From: Litchfieldella rifensis
GTDB taxonomy: Bacteria > Pseudomonadota > Gammaproteobacteria > Pseudomonadales > Halomonadaceae
Direction of reading: 5' to 3'
DNA length: 64,000 bases
Assembly: GCF_042646605.1 (NCBI RefSeq)
Contig: NZ_JBHRUG010000031.1
Location: 310,001 to 374,000 of the forward strand
Shown here in pieces: positions 26,135-34,051 of the stretch; position 1 is the stretch's first letter; each line of letters opens with the position of its first letter. The notes beneath the pieces were generated by a model, which had not been told where the DNA came from, ran no database searches, and saw only the letters and a list, made by a program, of their open reading frames with translations. Made by a program: the position numbers and the translations under genes.

Positions 26135-26549
26135 GAGCACCTCCCTGGATTGAGGAGAGCCTCGCTTCGAACGAGGCACCTCGGATTCCAACGTCATGCA
26201 AGCGGAGACCATGAAGCGAAGCTGCCATGGCCCAACAGCGATTCAGTGTGAGTGTTGCGCATTCTACACTTTGAATAATACCTATCCCAGCCGCCGTAAC
26301 GCGCAGGCATTTATACACAGTTTCTGTGGATAACGCTGTGCAAAGTCGCTGCACAATCGTACCGAGCCGGGATGCGGGGGGAAGTCGTCACACAATGGTC
26401 AGTTTTTCGTCATCGCGCGGACTTCTTAGCATTTGGTATTACATGCAACGACTTGTGCGGTGCAGCAGCTTTGCATCACCCCGAAAGGCTGGCAGGCTAT
26501 GGCCAGAACCACCCATCATTCAGCCCACAAGAAAGAAGGAGGGGCGTCA
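26135..26549. other. Intergenic region between the MFS gene and aacS
   Basis: A 415-base divergent promoter region, more AT-rich than its surroundings around 26250-26350. It holds two facing 9-mers that match the DnaA-box consensus (listed separately) and a second inverted repeat, GTGCA / TGCAC, at about 26337-26353. No coding frame with a ribosome site was found, other than the N-terminal extension of the MFS frame. Promoters for both genes must lie here. Confidence 0.7.
26311..26333. promoter_or_regulatory. Two facing DnaA-box sequences, or a palindromic operator
   Basis: TTATACACA (26311-26319) and TGTGGATAA (26325-26333) both match TTATNCACA, one on each strand, separated by GTTTC. Seen as one site, the sequence is a near-perfect inverted repeat with 10-bp arms, one mismatch and a TTT centre. 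It lies about 220 bases upstream of aacS and about 180 upstream of the MFS start. DnaA binding and a different dimeric regulator are both possible. Confidence 0.5.
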
Positions 26550-28499
26550 ATGACCACCCCACTGTGGCAACCATCGCAGGCCACTATCGATGCCACCCAG
26601 ATGACCGCCCTGATGCGGCATATCAAGGACAAGGCAGCCACCGATCTCAACGACTATGCCGATCTGCATGCCTGGAGTGTCGAGCACCTGGAAGCTTTCT
26701 GGTCATTGTGGTGGGACGAGAGCGGCGTCGTCGCCGATGTCAAGGGCGAAACCGTGCTCGAGCACCCCGATGCCATGCCCGGTGCGCGTTGGTTTCCCGA
26801 GGCGCGACTCAACTTCGCCGCCAACCTCCTCAAGCGCCGCGATGAACACCCCGCCCTGGTGATATGCGACGAACGCCTTCGCCGCAAGGTGATCAGCTAT
26901 GCCGAGTTACATGACCAAGTGGCCAAACTCTCACATTCACTGCTGCTGAGTGGTGTCACCGCCGGCGACCGGGTCGCCGGCTTCGTCCCCAACAGCGAAC
27001 ATGCGGTGATCGGCATGCTGGCGAGCGCCAGTATCGGTGCGGTGTGGTCATCGTGCTCCCCGGATTTCGGCTTCAACGGTGTACTCGACCGCTTCGGCCA
27101 GATCCAGCCCAAGGTGCTGATCGCCACCGATGGCTATACCTGGAACGGCAAATCCATCGATACCCGCGAACGCGTGGCAAGAATCAGCGACGCCATCGAC
27201 TCGCTCAACCAGGTGGTGATCTTCCCGTTCCTGAACGACGAACCCGATACGCACGGCATCGACAGGGCGGTAAGCTGGGAGGATTACCTCAACAACGCTG
27301 CCACCGAGGTCGCCTTCGAAGCCCAGCCCTTCGACCATCCGCTGTATATCCTCTATTCCTCCGGGACGACCGGCGCCCCCAAGTGCATCATCCATTCCGC
27401 CGGCGGCACGCTGCTGCAGCATCTCAAGGAACATCGGCTGCATACCGATCTCGATGAGCGGGACGTACTCTTCTACTACACGACCTGTGGCTGGATGATG
27501 TGGAACTGGCTGGTGTCGGGCTTGGCCTGCGGTGCCACCCTCGTGCTTTACGACGGATCGCCCTTCTCGCCGGGCCCGGAAGTCTTGTGGGAGATGGCCG
27601 AACGCGAAGGCGTGACGGTGTTCGGTACCAGTGCCAAGTATATTGCAGCTTGTGAGAAGGAAGGTCTGACCCCGGGCAGGAGTTTCGATCTATCGCGACT
27701 CCAGACGGTGCTATCGACCGGCTCGGCACTCTCCCACGAGTCCTTCGACTACGTCTATCGCGAAATCAAGGGTGACTTGCTGCTGGCCTCGATCTCCGGC
27801 GGCACCGACATCGTGTCCTGTTTCGCGCTGGGCTGTCCGATTCGCCCGGTCTATCGCGGACAGCTGCAATGTCGGGGGCTGGGCATGGCGGTGGATGTCT
27901 ACGACGACGACGGCAATCCCCTGCGTGGAGACAAGGGCGAACTGGTATGTACCCGCCCCTTCCCCTCGATGCCCATCGGCTTCTGGAACGACCCGACCGG
28001 GGAGCGCTACCGTAATGCCTATTTCGCCACCTTCCCCGGAATCTGGGCGCATGGTGACTATGCCGAGATCACCCCGGAAGACGGCCTGATCATCCACGGC
28101 CGTTCGGATGCCGTGCTCAACCCTGGGGGCGTACGCATCGGGACCGCCGAAATCTACCGCCAGGTGGAGAAGGTCGAGGGCGTACTGGAGTCGCTATGCA
28201 TCGGCCAGGAGTGGGAAGGTGACGTGCGCGTGGTCCTGTTCGTGCGCCTCAAGGAAGGCCTGAGCCTCGACGATACGCTGCGCGACGAGATCAAACGCAC
28301 CATACGCGCCAATACCACCCCCCGCCACGTACCGGCCAAGATCCTGCAGGTCGCCGACATTCCCCGCACCCTGTCAGGCAAGATCGTCGAGCTCGCGGTC
28401 CGCAATGTGGTACATGGGCGGCCGGTCAAGAATCAGGATGCCCTGGCCAATCCCGAGGCCCTCAAGCTGTTCGAGAACCTCCCCGAGCTGCAGTACTGA
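26550..28499 (+). CDS. aacS: Acetoacetate-CoA ligase
   Basis: A 649-residue acyl-CoA synthetase that activates acetoacetate to acetoacetyl-CoA with ATP. The AMP-binding motif YSSGTTGAPKCI is near residue 267. The long N-terminal region with NFAANLL, the YYTTCGWMMWNWL segment and the C-terminal SGKIVELAV with the catalytic Lys are typical of AacS rather than acetyl-CoA synthetase. AAGGAGGGG is five bases before ATG 26550, a very strong ribosome site, so the frame upstream is not coding. With bdhA it would return ketone bodies to acetoacetyl-CoA. It appears monocistronic. Confidence 0.94.
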   Translation: MTTPLWQPSQATIDATQMTALMRHIKDKAATDLNDYADLHAWSVEHLEAFWSLWWDESGVVADVKGETVLEHPDAMPGARWFPEARLNFAANLLKRRDEHPALVICDERLRRKVISYAELHDQVAKLSHSLLLSGVTAGDRVAGFVPNSEHAVIGMLASASIGAVWSSCSPDFGFNGVLDRFGQIQPKVLIATDGYTWNGKSIDTRERVARISDAIDSLNQVVIFPFLNDEPDTHGIDRAVSWEDYLNNAATEVAFEAQPFDHPLYILYSSGTTGAPKCIIHSAGGTLLQHLKEHRLHTDLDERDVLFYYTTCGWMMWNWLVSGLACGATLVLYDGSPFSPGPEVLWEMAEREGVTVFGTSAKYIAACEKEGLTPGRSFDLSRLQTVLSTGSALSHESFDYVYREIKGDLLLASISGGTDIVSCFALGCPIRPVYRGQLQCRGLGMAVDVYDDDGNPLRGDKGELVCTRPFPSMPIGFWNDPTGERYRNAYFATFPGIWAHGDYAEITPEDGLIIHGRSDAVLNPGGVRIGTAEIYRQVEKVEGVLESLCIGQEWEGDVRVVLFVRLKEGLSLDDTLRDEIKRTIRANTTPRHVPAKILQVADIPRTLSGKIVELAVRNVVHGRPVKNQDALANPEALKLFENLPELQY

Positions 28500-28660
28500 G
28501 TCTCCTCCCGGCCATTGTCGAGAGCCGGAAGCCTGTCGAACTCGACCGATCGCCAGTAGTTCAGCGTTAAGTCGGCAGGCTCCTGGCGGCTGGGCAGCCA
28601 TCGACACTTCCAGTAGCATTAGGATTCAGTCATCGAAGGCACGTCATTGAAGGAGACTGC

Positions 28661-29533
28661 ATGTCGACCCTGAAAGGGATCGTCAGCATGCTGCTGCTGG
28701 TCATCGTCACGCTATTCTGGGCAACCCCATTGTTTGCCCTCGCCCTGCTCAAGCTGGTCACGCCGACACGCGCCTTGCGTCGCCGTGTCCTGATGGGGCT
28801 CAACCATCTAGCCCTGAACTGGATCGGCACCAACCTGTGGTGGATGCGTCGCTGGCTCAAGCCCAGACTAAGTGTCAAGCTCCCGCCCGGCTTGTCGCCG
28901 CATCAGTGGTGGCTGGTGATTTCCAATCACCGTAGCTGGACCGATATCTTCATGCTGCAGATGGCCCTGCATCGGCGCATCCCCATGCCACGTTTCTTCC
29001 TCAAGCGAGAGCTGATCTGGGTGCCGATCATCGGGTTGGCGTGGTGGGCTCTGGAATTCCCTTTCATGCATCGTTACAAGCGCGACCAGCTCGAAAAGAA
29101 TCCACAACTGGCAAGACGTGACCGCGAAGCCACCGAACGCATGTGCCGACGAGCCCGGGAGATGCCGATAGCCATCTACAACTTCGTCGAAGGCACCCGC
29201 TTCACGCCTGCCAAACGCGATGCCCAGCGAAGCCCCTATCGCCATCTATTGCGCCCGAAAGCCGGGGGCACGGCACAAGTCATCAGCCTGATGGGGGAGC
29301 ACTTGAGTGGCATTCTCGACGTGACGCTTCGCTACACCAATCCCAACCCCAGTTTCTGGGGATTCCTGTGTGGCCGCGAGGGTGCCGTTCACCTGCATGC
29401 CAGACGGCTGGAAGTTCCAGCCTGGATGCTGGGTGGTGACTATCATCAGGATCCGCTTTACAAGGAACGCTTCCAGTCATGGCTCAATGCCCTATGGCGA
29501 GACAAGGATGGCTCCCTCGACTCGCCTGCCTGA
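28661..29533 (+). CDS. PlsC-like acyltransferase, YihG type
   Basis: A 290-residue membrane acyltransferase. A strong hydrophobic segment covers residues 8-32. The acyltransferase HX4D motif is NHRSWTD near residue 88, and the phosphate-binding motif appears as FVEGTRFT near 174. These match the lysophosphatidate acyltransferase family and in particular the YihG group, a secondary 1-acylglycerol-3-phosphate acyltransferase. AAGGAG precedes ATG 28661. The following lipoprotein gene overlaps its 3' end, so both are probably in one transcript with a shared envelope theme. Confidence 0.85.
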   Translation: MSTLKGIVSMLLLVIVTLFWATPLFALALLKLVTPTRALRRRVLMGLNHLALNWIGTNLWWMRRWLKPRLSVKLPPGLSPHQWWLVISNHRSWTDIFMLQMALHRRIPMPRFFLKRELIWVPIIGLAWWALEFPFMHRYKRDQLEKNPQLARRDREATERMCRRAREMPIAIYNFVEGTRFTPAKRDAQRSPYRHLLRPKAGGTAQVISLMGEHLSGILDVTLRYTNPNPSFWGFLCGREGAVHLHARRLEVPAWMLGGDYHQDPLYKERFQSWLNALWRDKDGSLDSPA

Positions 29534-30387
29534 TACTCTTGATGATACTGGCCGGTTGCGCCGCCAGCCCCTCGAGCACTCAACGCCTGCCATCGATTGC
29601 CGGCGACTGGATCACCATCCAGCGCGGTGACACCCTGGGCGCCATTGCGGCTCGCGCCGAGGTGCCGCTGGTTCGACTCGAGCGCTTCAACCCCGGCGTC
29701 GATGCCCGACGTCTGGCGGTGGGCCAGCGCATTCTGGTGCCCTCGACTCGGGAACGGGCGCCTTCCGGGGGCCCTTATCGTTATCAGGTCCGCCCCGGCG
29801 ACACCTATTCCGCCATCGCACGACGCTTCGGCACTACCGCAGGGCGTATCCAGGCGGCCAACCACAGCCTCAACCCCAGCAATCTGAAGGTCGGCCAACT
29901 GATCCAGGTACCGCTGAGCGGCGGTAGCCAAGCCACTGCCCGTCGACGCAGCAGTACTGGCACTCGCTCGACTCCGCCACCCTCGCGTCCGGATCCGGGT
30001 CCATTGCCTGGGCAGGCCCGTGGTTGGTCCTGGCCATTGGATGACTACCGTGTGGTGCGCCAGTTCGGCACCGACTCCCGAGGCACCCTGCAGCCCATGC
30101 TGCTGGCCACCAGTAACGGTCAGCAGGCCAAGGCCGTCGCCGATGGTGAAGTGCGCTTCGCCAGCAGCATGCGCCAGCTGGGCCAGGTGGTGATCGTCCA
30201 CCATGCCGACAACCTGCAGAGCGTCTATGCCTTATGCGACCGCCTGGCTGTCGCCGATGGAGACAGCGTCAAGCGGGGCACGCCCCTGTGTGAGATCGGC
30301 TACAGCAATGCGACGGAGCGCTACGACCTGCTCTTCGATCTGCGCCATGGCGGTAAGCCCATCGATCCACGCAAGGTGCTTCGTTAG
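29479..30387 (+). CDS. LysM lipoprotein with degenerate M23 (LytM) domain
   Basis: A 302-residue envelope protein. The signal peptide ends in the lipobox LAGC (Cys 27), so it should be lipid-anchored. Two LysM peptidoglycan-binding repeats follow at about 44-88 and 100-145, then a Pro/Arg-rich linker and an M23-like domain (about 185-302). The M23 active-site motifs are lost: YALCDRL stands where HxH-type YAH is usual, and YDLLFDLR replaces LHFEIR. It is thus probably a non-catalytic, NlpD/EnvC-like regulator of cell-wall amidases. ATG 29479 overlaps the acyltransferase gene by 55 bases; ATG 29494 would give a more compact signal peptide and cannot be excluded. Confidence 0.82.
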   Translation: MAQCPMARQGWLPRLACLILLMILAGCAASPSSTQRLPSIAGDWITIQRGDTLGAIAARAEVPLVRLERFNPGVDARRLAVGQRILVPSTRERAPSGGPYRYQVRPGDTYSAIARRFGTTAGRIQAANHSLNPSNLKVGQLIQVPLSGGSQATARRRSSTGTRSTPPPSRPDPGPLPGQARGWSWPLDDYRVVRQFGTDSRGTLQPMLLATSNGQQAKAVADGEVRFASSMRQLGQVVIVHHADNLQSVYALCDRLAVADGDSVKRGTPLCEIGYSNATERYDLLFDLRHGGKPIDPRKVLR

Positions 30388-30440
30388 GAGAACGGCTCAC
30401 GCCAAGAAAGCAGCATGGGCTGGCATCGCGGTGCCGCTGC

Positions 30441-30480
30441 CTGTCATGGTTCGGTCATCGTGCTGTCCATCGCCTGTCAT
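30441..30480 (+). promoter_or_regulatory. Four-unit Pho box (predicted PhoB site)
   Basis: Four seven-base units start exactly 11 bases apart at 30441, 30452, 30463 and 30474: CTGTCAT, CGGTCAT, CTGTCCA and CTGTCAT. Two are perfect copies of the Pho-box half site; the others have one and two mismatches. PhoB binds two or more such 11-bp-phased repeats in place of a -35 element. The array ends 45 bases before the glycosyltransferase start, a suitable distance for a phosphate-starvation promoter. Confidence 0.75.
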
Positions 30481-30484
30481 CGGA

Positions 30485-30505
30485 TTTTGCGACAGTGTCG
30501 CAAAA
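30485..30505. promoter_or_regulatory. 21-bp perfect palindrome upstream of the glycosyltransferase
   Basis: Arms TTTTGCGACA (30485-30494) and TGTCGCAAAA (30496-30505) are perfectly complementary around a single G. It begins four bases after the Pho-box array and ends 20 bases before the ATG, so it covers the expected -10/+1 region. This looks like a dimer operator for an additional regulator. It could also be an mRNA hairpin, but a one-base loop makes this less likely. Confidence 0.6.
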
Positions 30506-30525
30506 CGACGATAACGGGACACCGC

Positions 30526-31680
30526 ATGCGCATTTGCCTGGTCAGCGAAACCTGGGCACCGGAGATCAATGGAGTCGCCCATACTCTCGGTCATCTGAGC
30601 CATGAATTGCAGCGCCGGGGCATCCGGCAGCAGTTGATTCGTCCCCGACCGGCAGACGGCTCCAGCGCCGACATGATGGAGGCCGAGCTGCAGGTCAGAG
30701 GCTTCCACCTCCCTCGCTACGCCGAGGTGCAGTTTGGCCGCCCCTCAGACCGGGCCATTGCACGGCTATGGGAAAAGCAACGTCCCGATGTCGTCTACAT
30801 CGCGACACAAGGTCCACTCGGGTGGTCCGCACTGCGTACCGCCCAACGCCTCGCCATTCCGGTGACCAGCGGCTTTCATACCAATTTCGACCATTATGCC
30901 GGCGACTACGGCGTGCAATGGATGAAGCGGCCGATACAGGCACTACTGCGCCGTTTTCACAATCGCACACGAGCCACCCTGGTTCCCACTGCCAGACAGG
31001 CCGCCACGCTCGAGGAACAGGGATTCGCCAATGTGCGGGTCATGGGACGAGGTATCGACAGCCAACACTTCACTCCCGAAAAGCGCGACCCCATGCTGCG
31101 CCGACAATGGGGCGTCAATGAGCATCAGCCAGTCGCCCTGCACGTCGGCCGACTGGCCAGTGAGAAGAATCTCGCTCTCCTGGTAGACACCTTTCAAGCC
31201 ATGCAAGCGGCCCATCCCGACCTGGTGACGGTTCTGGTCGGCGATGGTCCACAACGCGCCAAGCTACAACAGTGCCTGCCGCATGCCATCTTCACCGGCT
31301 TCATCGACCGCGATGCCCTGGCGCGCCACTATGCCAGCGCCGAGCTGTTCGTGTTTCCGTCGCTTTCCGAAACCTATGGCAATGTCGTCGCCGAAGCCAT
31401 GGCCAGTGGCCTGGCCGTCGTTGCCTTCGACTATGCCGCGGCCAGCGAATTGATCGGCAACGATCGCCATGGCATCACGGTGCCATGCGGTGACGGCCGG
31501 GCGTTCGTTTCCGCCGCCGCCGAGCTCTGCCAACACCCCGCCCACTATGGCCGCCTGGGACGAGCTGCGCGCGCACGCACCCAGTCGTGTCGCTGGGAAC
31601 AGATCGCCGACCACTTCCTCGCCATCCTTGCCAGCGTACAGGAGCCCCTCGATGACGCCTCGCACTCCTACCGTCTTTGA
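30526..31680 (+). CDS. Family 4 glycosyltransferase
   Basis: A 384-residue GT-B enzyme. The N-terminal SETWAPEINGVAHTL is the acceptor-side motif shared by SqdX, PimB/MgtA and the phosphate-starvation glycolipid transferases. The nucleotide-sugar side has GRLASEKN near residue 207, the retaining-type EX7E motif in PSLSETYGNVVAEAM near 280, and ASGLAVVAFD. No membrane segment is present, as in other peripheral lipid glycosyltransferases. The Pho-box array upstream and the PAP2 phosphatase downstream, which overlaps by 29 bases, suggest it glycosylates diacylglycerol when phosphate is short. Acceptor and sugar are inferred, not seen. Confidence 0.85.
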   Translation: MRICLVSETWAPEINGVAHTLGHLSHELQRRGIRQQLIRPRPADGSSADMMEAELQVRGFHLPRYAEVQFGRPSDRAIARLWEKQRPDVVYIATQGPLGWSALRTAQRLAIPVTSGFHTNFDHYAGDYGVQWMKRPIQALLRRFHNRTRATLVPTARQAATLEEQGFANVRVMGRGIDSQHFTPEKRDPMLRRQWGVNEHQPVALHVGRLASEKNLALLVDTFQAMQAAHPDLVTVLVGDGPQRAKLQQCLPHAIFTGFIDRDALARHYASAELFVFPSLSETYGNVVAEAMASGLAVVAFDYAAASELIGNDRHGITVPCGDGRAFVSAAAELCQHPAHYGRLGRAARARTQSCRWEQIADHFLAILASVQEPLDDASHSYRL

Positions 31681-32200
31681 ACGCCTGGACATGCTCGAGT
31701 GGCACCTCTGCCAACGCCTGGCCAGCTTCAGTGTCTACCGCCCCTGGCTTGCCATCCTGCGTCTGGCCAGTCGGCTCGGGGACTGGCCGGCCTGGGTCGC
31801 CCTGATCATGGCACAACCCTTACTGCATGGCCGCATGGGTTGGAAACTGCTGGTACAGTTTACGCTGACCGCGTTGCTGGCGATCCTGATCTATCGACTG
31901 ATCAAGACACGTCTGTGCCGCGAACGCCCCTTCATCACGTTTCGCAGCATTCCCTGCACCATGCCGGCTCGCGATCGCTACAGCTTTCCGAGCGGCCACA
32001 CCATGCACGCAGTGATGTTCTGCTGGCTTAGCGCCGCCACCCTGCCCTGGCTATTGGTGATCGTGGCACCACTGACCCTGCTGATTGCCGCTTCACGTGT
32101 GGGGCTCGGCCTGCACTACATCAGTGACGTCGTCGCGGGTGCCATGCTCGGCACCGCTTTCGCCTGGCTGAGCCTGTGGCTGATGCCGCTGAGCCCATGA
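31652..32200 (+). CDS. PAP2-family membrane phosphatase
   Basis: A 182-residue integral membrane phosphatase with about five hydrophobic segments. The three catalytic motifs are present in order: KTRLCRERP (near 82), PSGH (near 111) and SRVGLGLHYISD (near 149). Family members remove phosphate from phosphatidate, phosphatidylglycerol phosphate or undecaprenyl diphosphate. ATG 31652 has AGGAG seven bases upstream, inside the glycosyltransferase gene. The coupled, Pho-type operon makes phosphatidate to diacylglycerol a reasonable role, supplying the glycosyltransferase acceptor and freeing phosphate. Confidence 0.87.
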   Translation: MTPRTPTVFERLDMLEWHLCQRLASFSVYRPWLAILRLASRLGDWPAWVALIMAQPLLHGRMGWKLLVQFTLTALLAILIYRLIKTRLCRERPFITFRSIPCTMPARDRYSFPSGHTMHAVMFCWLSAATLPWLLVIVAPLTLLIAASRVGLGLHYISDVVAGAMLGTAFAWLSLWLMPLSP

Positions 32201-32237
32201 GCTGACATGGGAGCCTGGTGCTGGCAATCTGGGTGCC

Positions 32238-32858
32238 ATGACATCCGCTAATGACAATGGCCGTTGGCAAGCGCTGCTCGACGACCCACCGTTATGGCGG
32301 TTTCAGGGTGTGCTGGGCGATCGCGGGAGCCAGCAGTTGTTGGCGAGGCTCGATACCGAGCTGCCCTGGCAGCGACCGAGTCTGCGCCTGTATGGACGCG
32401 ACCATTCGATTCCGCGCCGGCAGGTGTGGATGGGCGATCCGCATACCCGTTACCGCTATTCCGGTCAGGAGTTTCAGCCGATTCCCTGGCACCCGTCGGT
32501 GGAGGGACTGCGCCTGCACATCGAAGCCTTGCTCGAGGAAAAGGGCTCACCGGTACGCTTCAACAGTGTATTGCTGAACCGCTATGCCGACGGCAACGAA
32601 CGCATGGGCTGGCACAGCGACGACGAGCCGGAATTGGGGCCAGACCCATTGATCGCCGCCGTCAGTCTCGGCGTCGAACGCCCCTTGCGCATGCGCTGGC
32701 GGGATCGACACGCTCCCGCCTTCAATGTCTGGCTGCCTCACGACAGCCTGCTGGTCATGGGGCCTGGCACCCAGCAGCGGCTCCAACATGCCCTGCTGCC
32801 CAGACGGCTACCGGGATTGCGGATCAGCCTGACCTTTCGCTGGATAACCCCGCTTTGA
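32238..32858 (+). CDS. alkB: AlkB-family 2-oxoglutarate-dependent dioxygenase
   Basis: A 206-residue Fe(II)/2-oxoglutarate dioxygenase that would reverse alkylation damage in DNA or RNA by oxidative demethylation. The HxD iron motif is in GWHSDDE near residue 124; the distal His is in LQHALLP and the 2-oxoglutarate-binding arginines are in RISLTFR at the C-terminus. All are intact. NSVLLNRYADG is typical of the AlkB/ALKBH2-3 group. Its stop nearly touches that of convergent gcvT. No Ada box was seen. Confidence 0.9.
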   Translation: MTSANDNGRWQALLDDPPLWRFQGVLGDRGSQQLLARLDTELPWQRPSLRLYGRDHSIPRRQVWMGDPHTRYRYSGQEFQPIPWHPSVEGLRLHIEALLEEKGSPVRFNSVLLNRYADGNERMGWHSDDEPELGPDPLIAAVSLGVERPLRMRWRDRHAPAFNVWLPHDSLLVMGPGTQQRLQHALLPRRLPGLRISLTFRWITPL

Positions 32859-32859
32859 C

Positions 32860-33972
32860 TCAACCGCGATAATATCCCGGGGTGACGAACGGCATCTTGC
32901 TGACCACCATCGGCAGACGCTTGCCCCGTACCTCGGCATAGACCTGGGTACCGATTGCCGCCTGGTCGATGGCAACATACCCCATGGCCACCGGCTTGCC
33001 GACACTGGGCCCGAAGCCGCCCGACGTCACCACACCGATCTTGCGGTCATCCTCGGAGTAGAGCTCGGCGCCTTCACGCACCGGGGCGCGGCCTTCCCCG
33101 AGCAACCCGACCCGCTTGCGGGTGTGATCCCTGGCCTCTATCTGCTGCAGGATCAGGTCCGCGCCGGGGAAGCCGCCTGCCCGCTCACCATCATGTCGAC
33201 GAGGCTTGCCGATGGCCCAGATCAGGCTGGCTTCCACCGGGGTGGTGGTCGTGTCGATATCATGGCCATACAAACATAATCCCGCCTCCAGGCGCAGCGA
33301 GTCGCGAGCGCCCAGCCCGATCGGCTCGACTTCCCCTTCGGCCAGCAAGCGCCTGGCCAAACGCTCGGTATCCTCGGCGGCCACCGAGATTTCGAAACCA
33401 TCCTCGCCGGTATAGCCACTACGACTGATCCACACCGGGATGCCGGCGATCTCGAAACGGCCATGCTGCATGAAAACCATGTCGCAGGCGGCAGGACACA
33501 AGCGTCCCATTACGCTAGCCGCCAGGGGTCCCTGCAAGGCCAGCAACCCCCGATCGAGCACCTCAACCTCGGTGTCGTGGCCAAGACCGGTACGTAGATG
33601 CGCGATATCCTGATCCTTGCACGCCGCATTGACCACCAGATAGAGAACATCGCCGGCATTGACCACCATCAGATCATCGAGGATGCCGCCCTCGTCGCTG
33701 GTAAACAGCGCATAACGTTGCATGCCTTCGGGCAACCCCACGATGTCCGCCGGCACCAGCGTCTCGAGTGCGGCTGCCGGCCCTTTGCCCCGGACGATCA
33801 CCTGCCCCATGTGCGACACGTCGAACAGGCCACAGGCGGCGCGGGTATGCTCATGCTCCTTCTTGACCCCCAACGCGTACTGTACCGGCATGGCATAGCC
33901 GGCGAAGGGCACCATCTTGCCCCCCAGTTCGACATGCAGATCGTGCAGTGGAGTTTTTCTGAGTTCGCTCAT
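32860..33972 (-). CDS. gcvT: Glycine cleavage system T protein (aminomethyltransferase)
   Basis: A 370-residue tetrahydrofolate-dependent enzyme that takes the methylene group from the H-protein aminomethyl arm, releasing ammonia. GLFDVSHMGQ near residue 48 and the C-terminal GYVAIDQAAIGTQVY region are typical; SGYTGEDGFEI near 185 is a hallmark. Length is normal. It is separated from gcvH-gcvP by the symporter gene and an intergenic region, and is on the other strand, behind the symporter. It is likely cotranscribed with that symporter (79-base gap). Confidence 0.95.
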   Translation of the reverse strand: MSELRKTPLHDLHVELGGKMVPFAGYAMPVQYALGVKKEHEHTRAACGLFDVSHMGQVIVRGKGPAAALETLVPADIVGLPEGMQRYALFTSDEGGILDDLMVVNAGDVLYLVVNAACKDQDIAHLRTGLGHDTEVEVLDRGLLALQGPLAASVMGRLCPAACDMVFMQHGRFEIAGIPVWISRSGYTGEDGFEISVAAEDTERLARRLLAEGEVEPIGLGARDSLRLEAGLCLYGHDIDTTTTPVEASLIWAIGKPRRHDGERAGGFPGADLILQQIEARDHTRKRVGLLGEGRAPVREGAELYSEDDRKIGVVTSGGFGPSVGKPVAMGYVAIDQAAIGTQVYAEVRGKRLPMVVSKMPFVTPGYYRG

Positions 33973-34051
33973 CGCTTGCTTTCACCCCTAGGGTTGCATC
34001 GCTCAAGGTAGCAGAGGGGTGGCGCCGGAGCGTCACCCCTCTGACGCCCAC

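Noticed and set aside
26311..26333. Chromosomal origin of replication
   Set aside because: Only two DnaA boxes, no AT-rich unwinding region of useful size, and none of the genes usually around oriC.
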